From contig AP025252.1 of the NCBI GenBank assembly GCA_016865505.2, positions 1,736,001 through 1,800,000 of the forward strand: 64,000 nucleotides of DNA, read 5' to 3'. The notes beneath the pieces are model-generated. The model had not been told where the DNA came from. It made no database searches and was given only the letters and a program-made list of their open reading frames with translations. A program made the position numbers and the translations under genes. Positions 63,929 through 64,000 of this stretch are shown here, piece after piece (the first letter of the stretch is position 1; the number at the start of each line of letters is the position of its first letter). The DNA is from Bryobacterales bacterium F-183 (GTDB lineage: Bacteria > Acidobacteriota > Terriglobia > Bryobacterales > Bryobacteraceae).

Positions 63929-64000
63929 GATCTTGGTTACTGGCAGGCTTCGCAGGACTCTGGATTCTCCAGCGAACACGCCACTGCTTTACTCGCGTTC

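Overview
The window is GC-rich, densely coded DNA from a chromosome that looks like Acidobacteriota, most likely the Solibacteres/Bryobacterales lineage. This placement is inference from gene content: a MacB-like orphan permease of the acidobacterial ADOP type, two VWFA-related acidobacterial proteins, an Oar-like TonB receptor with an N-terminal carboxypeptidase-regulatory domain, a PEP-CTERM protein, and several ECF sigma/anti-sigma pairs. I found no rRNA, tRNA, CRISPR array or prophage by eye.

Layout. 1-6.6 kb: end of a VWFA protein, a PEP-CTERM protein, a modular zinc-finger/membrane protein, a TPR protein, a beta-helix protein and an outer-membrane barrel protein. 6.6-12.6 kb: ECF sigma factor with a Cys-rich partner, a coiled-coil membrane protein, a LytS-type kinase with a LiaF-like protein, and a divergent MuiA-like protein. 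12.8-25.7 kb: CarD, an RCC1-repeat protein, a DUF3467-GT39-MFS operon, a large M16 protease, the ADOP permease, a zinc-ribbon protein and an alpha/beta hydrolase. 25.7-31 kb: Ku, then the most interesting unit, a minus-strand operon of a TPR-CHAT protease, an ECF sigma factor and a membrane anti-sigma factor. 31-42 kb: cupin and Gfo/Idh oxidoreductase, DUF2975/HTH pair with a double palindromic operator, an ECF sigma/anti-sigma/DUF3106/DinB operon, a 5'-3' exonuclease, a class C beta-lactamase-like hydrolase, two unknown proteins and a di-haem cytochrome. 42-54 kb: a giant GltD-like/PyrK-like oxidoreductase, a PPOX protein, rpoA standing alone, a DUF1801 protein, the TonB receptor, a family 5 uracil-DNA glycosylase and a GspF/PilC protein.

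54.2-56.9 kb is a non-coding scar: about seven decayed tandem copies of a 210-340 bp unit, followed by a degraded IS110-type transposase fragment. Beyond it lie a four-gene peptide/opine-type ABC transporter operon (B, C, substrate-binding, one ATPase), a VWFA pseudogene with three separate lesions, and the ribonucleotide reductase small subunit at the right edge.

How genes work together. Three sigma/anti-sigma-type modules lie within 30 kb. In one of them a predicted exported caspase-like protease is the first gene and a membrane anti-sigma factor with an extracytoplasmic domain is the last, which suggests protease-controlled release of the sigma factor. Many operons are translationally coupled through ATGA, GTGA, TGATG or TAATG overlaps. 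Short GGTGCC-type palindromic repeats recur in at least four intergenic gaps.
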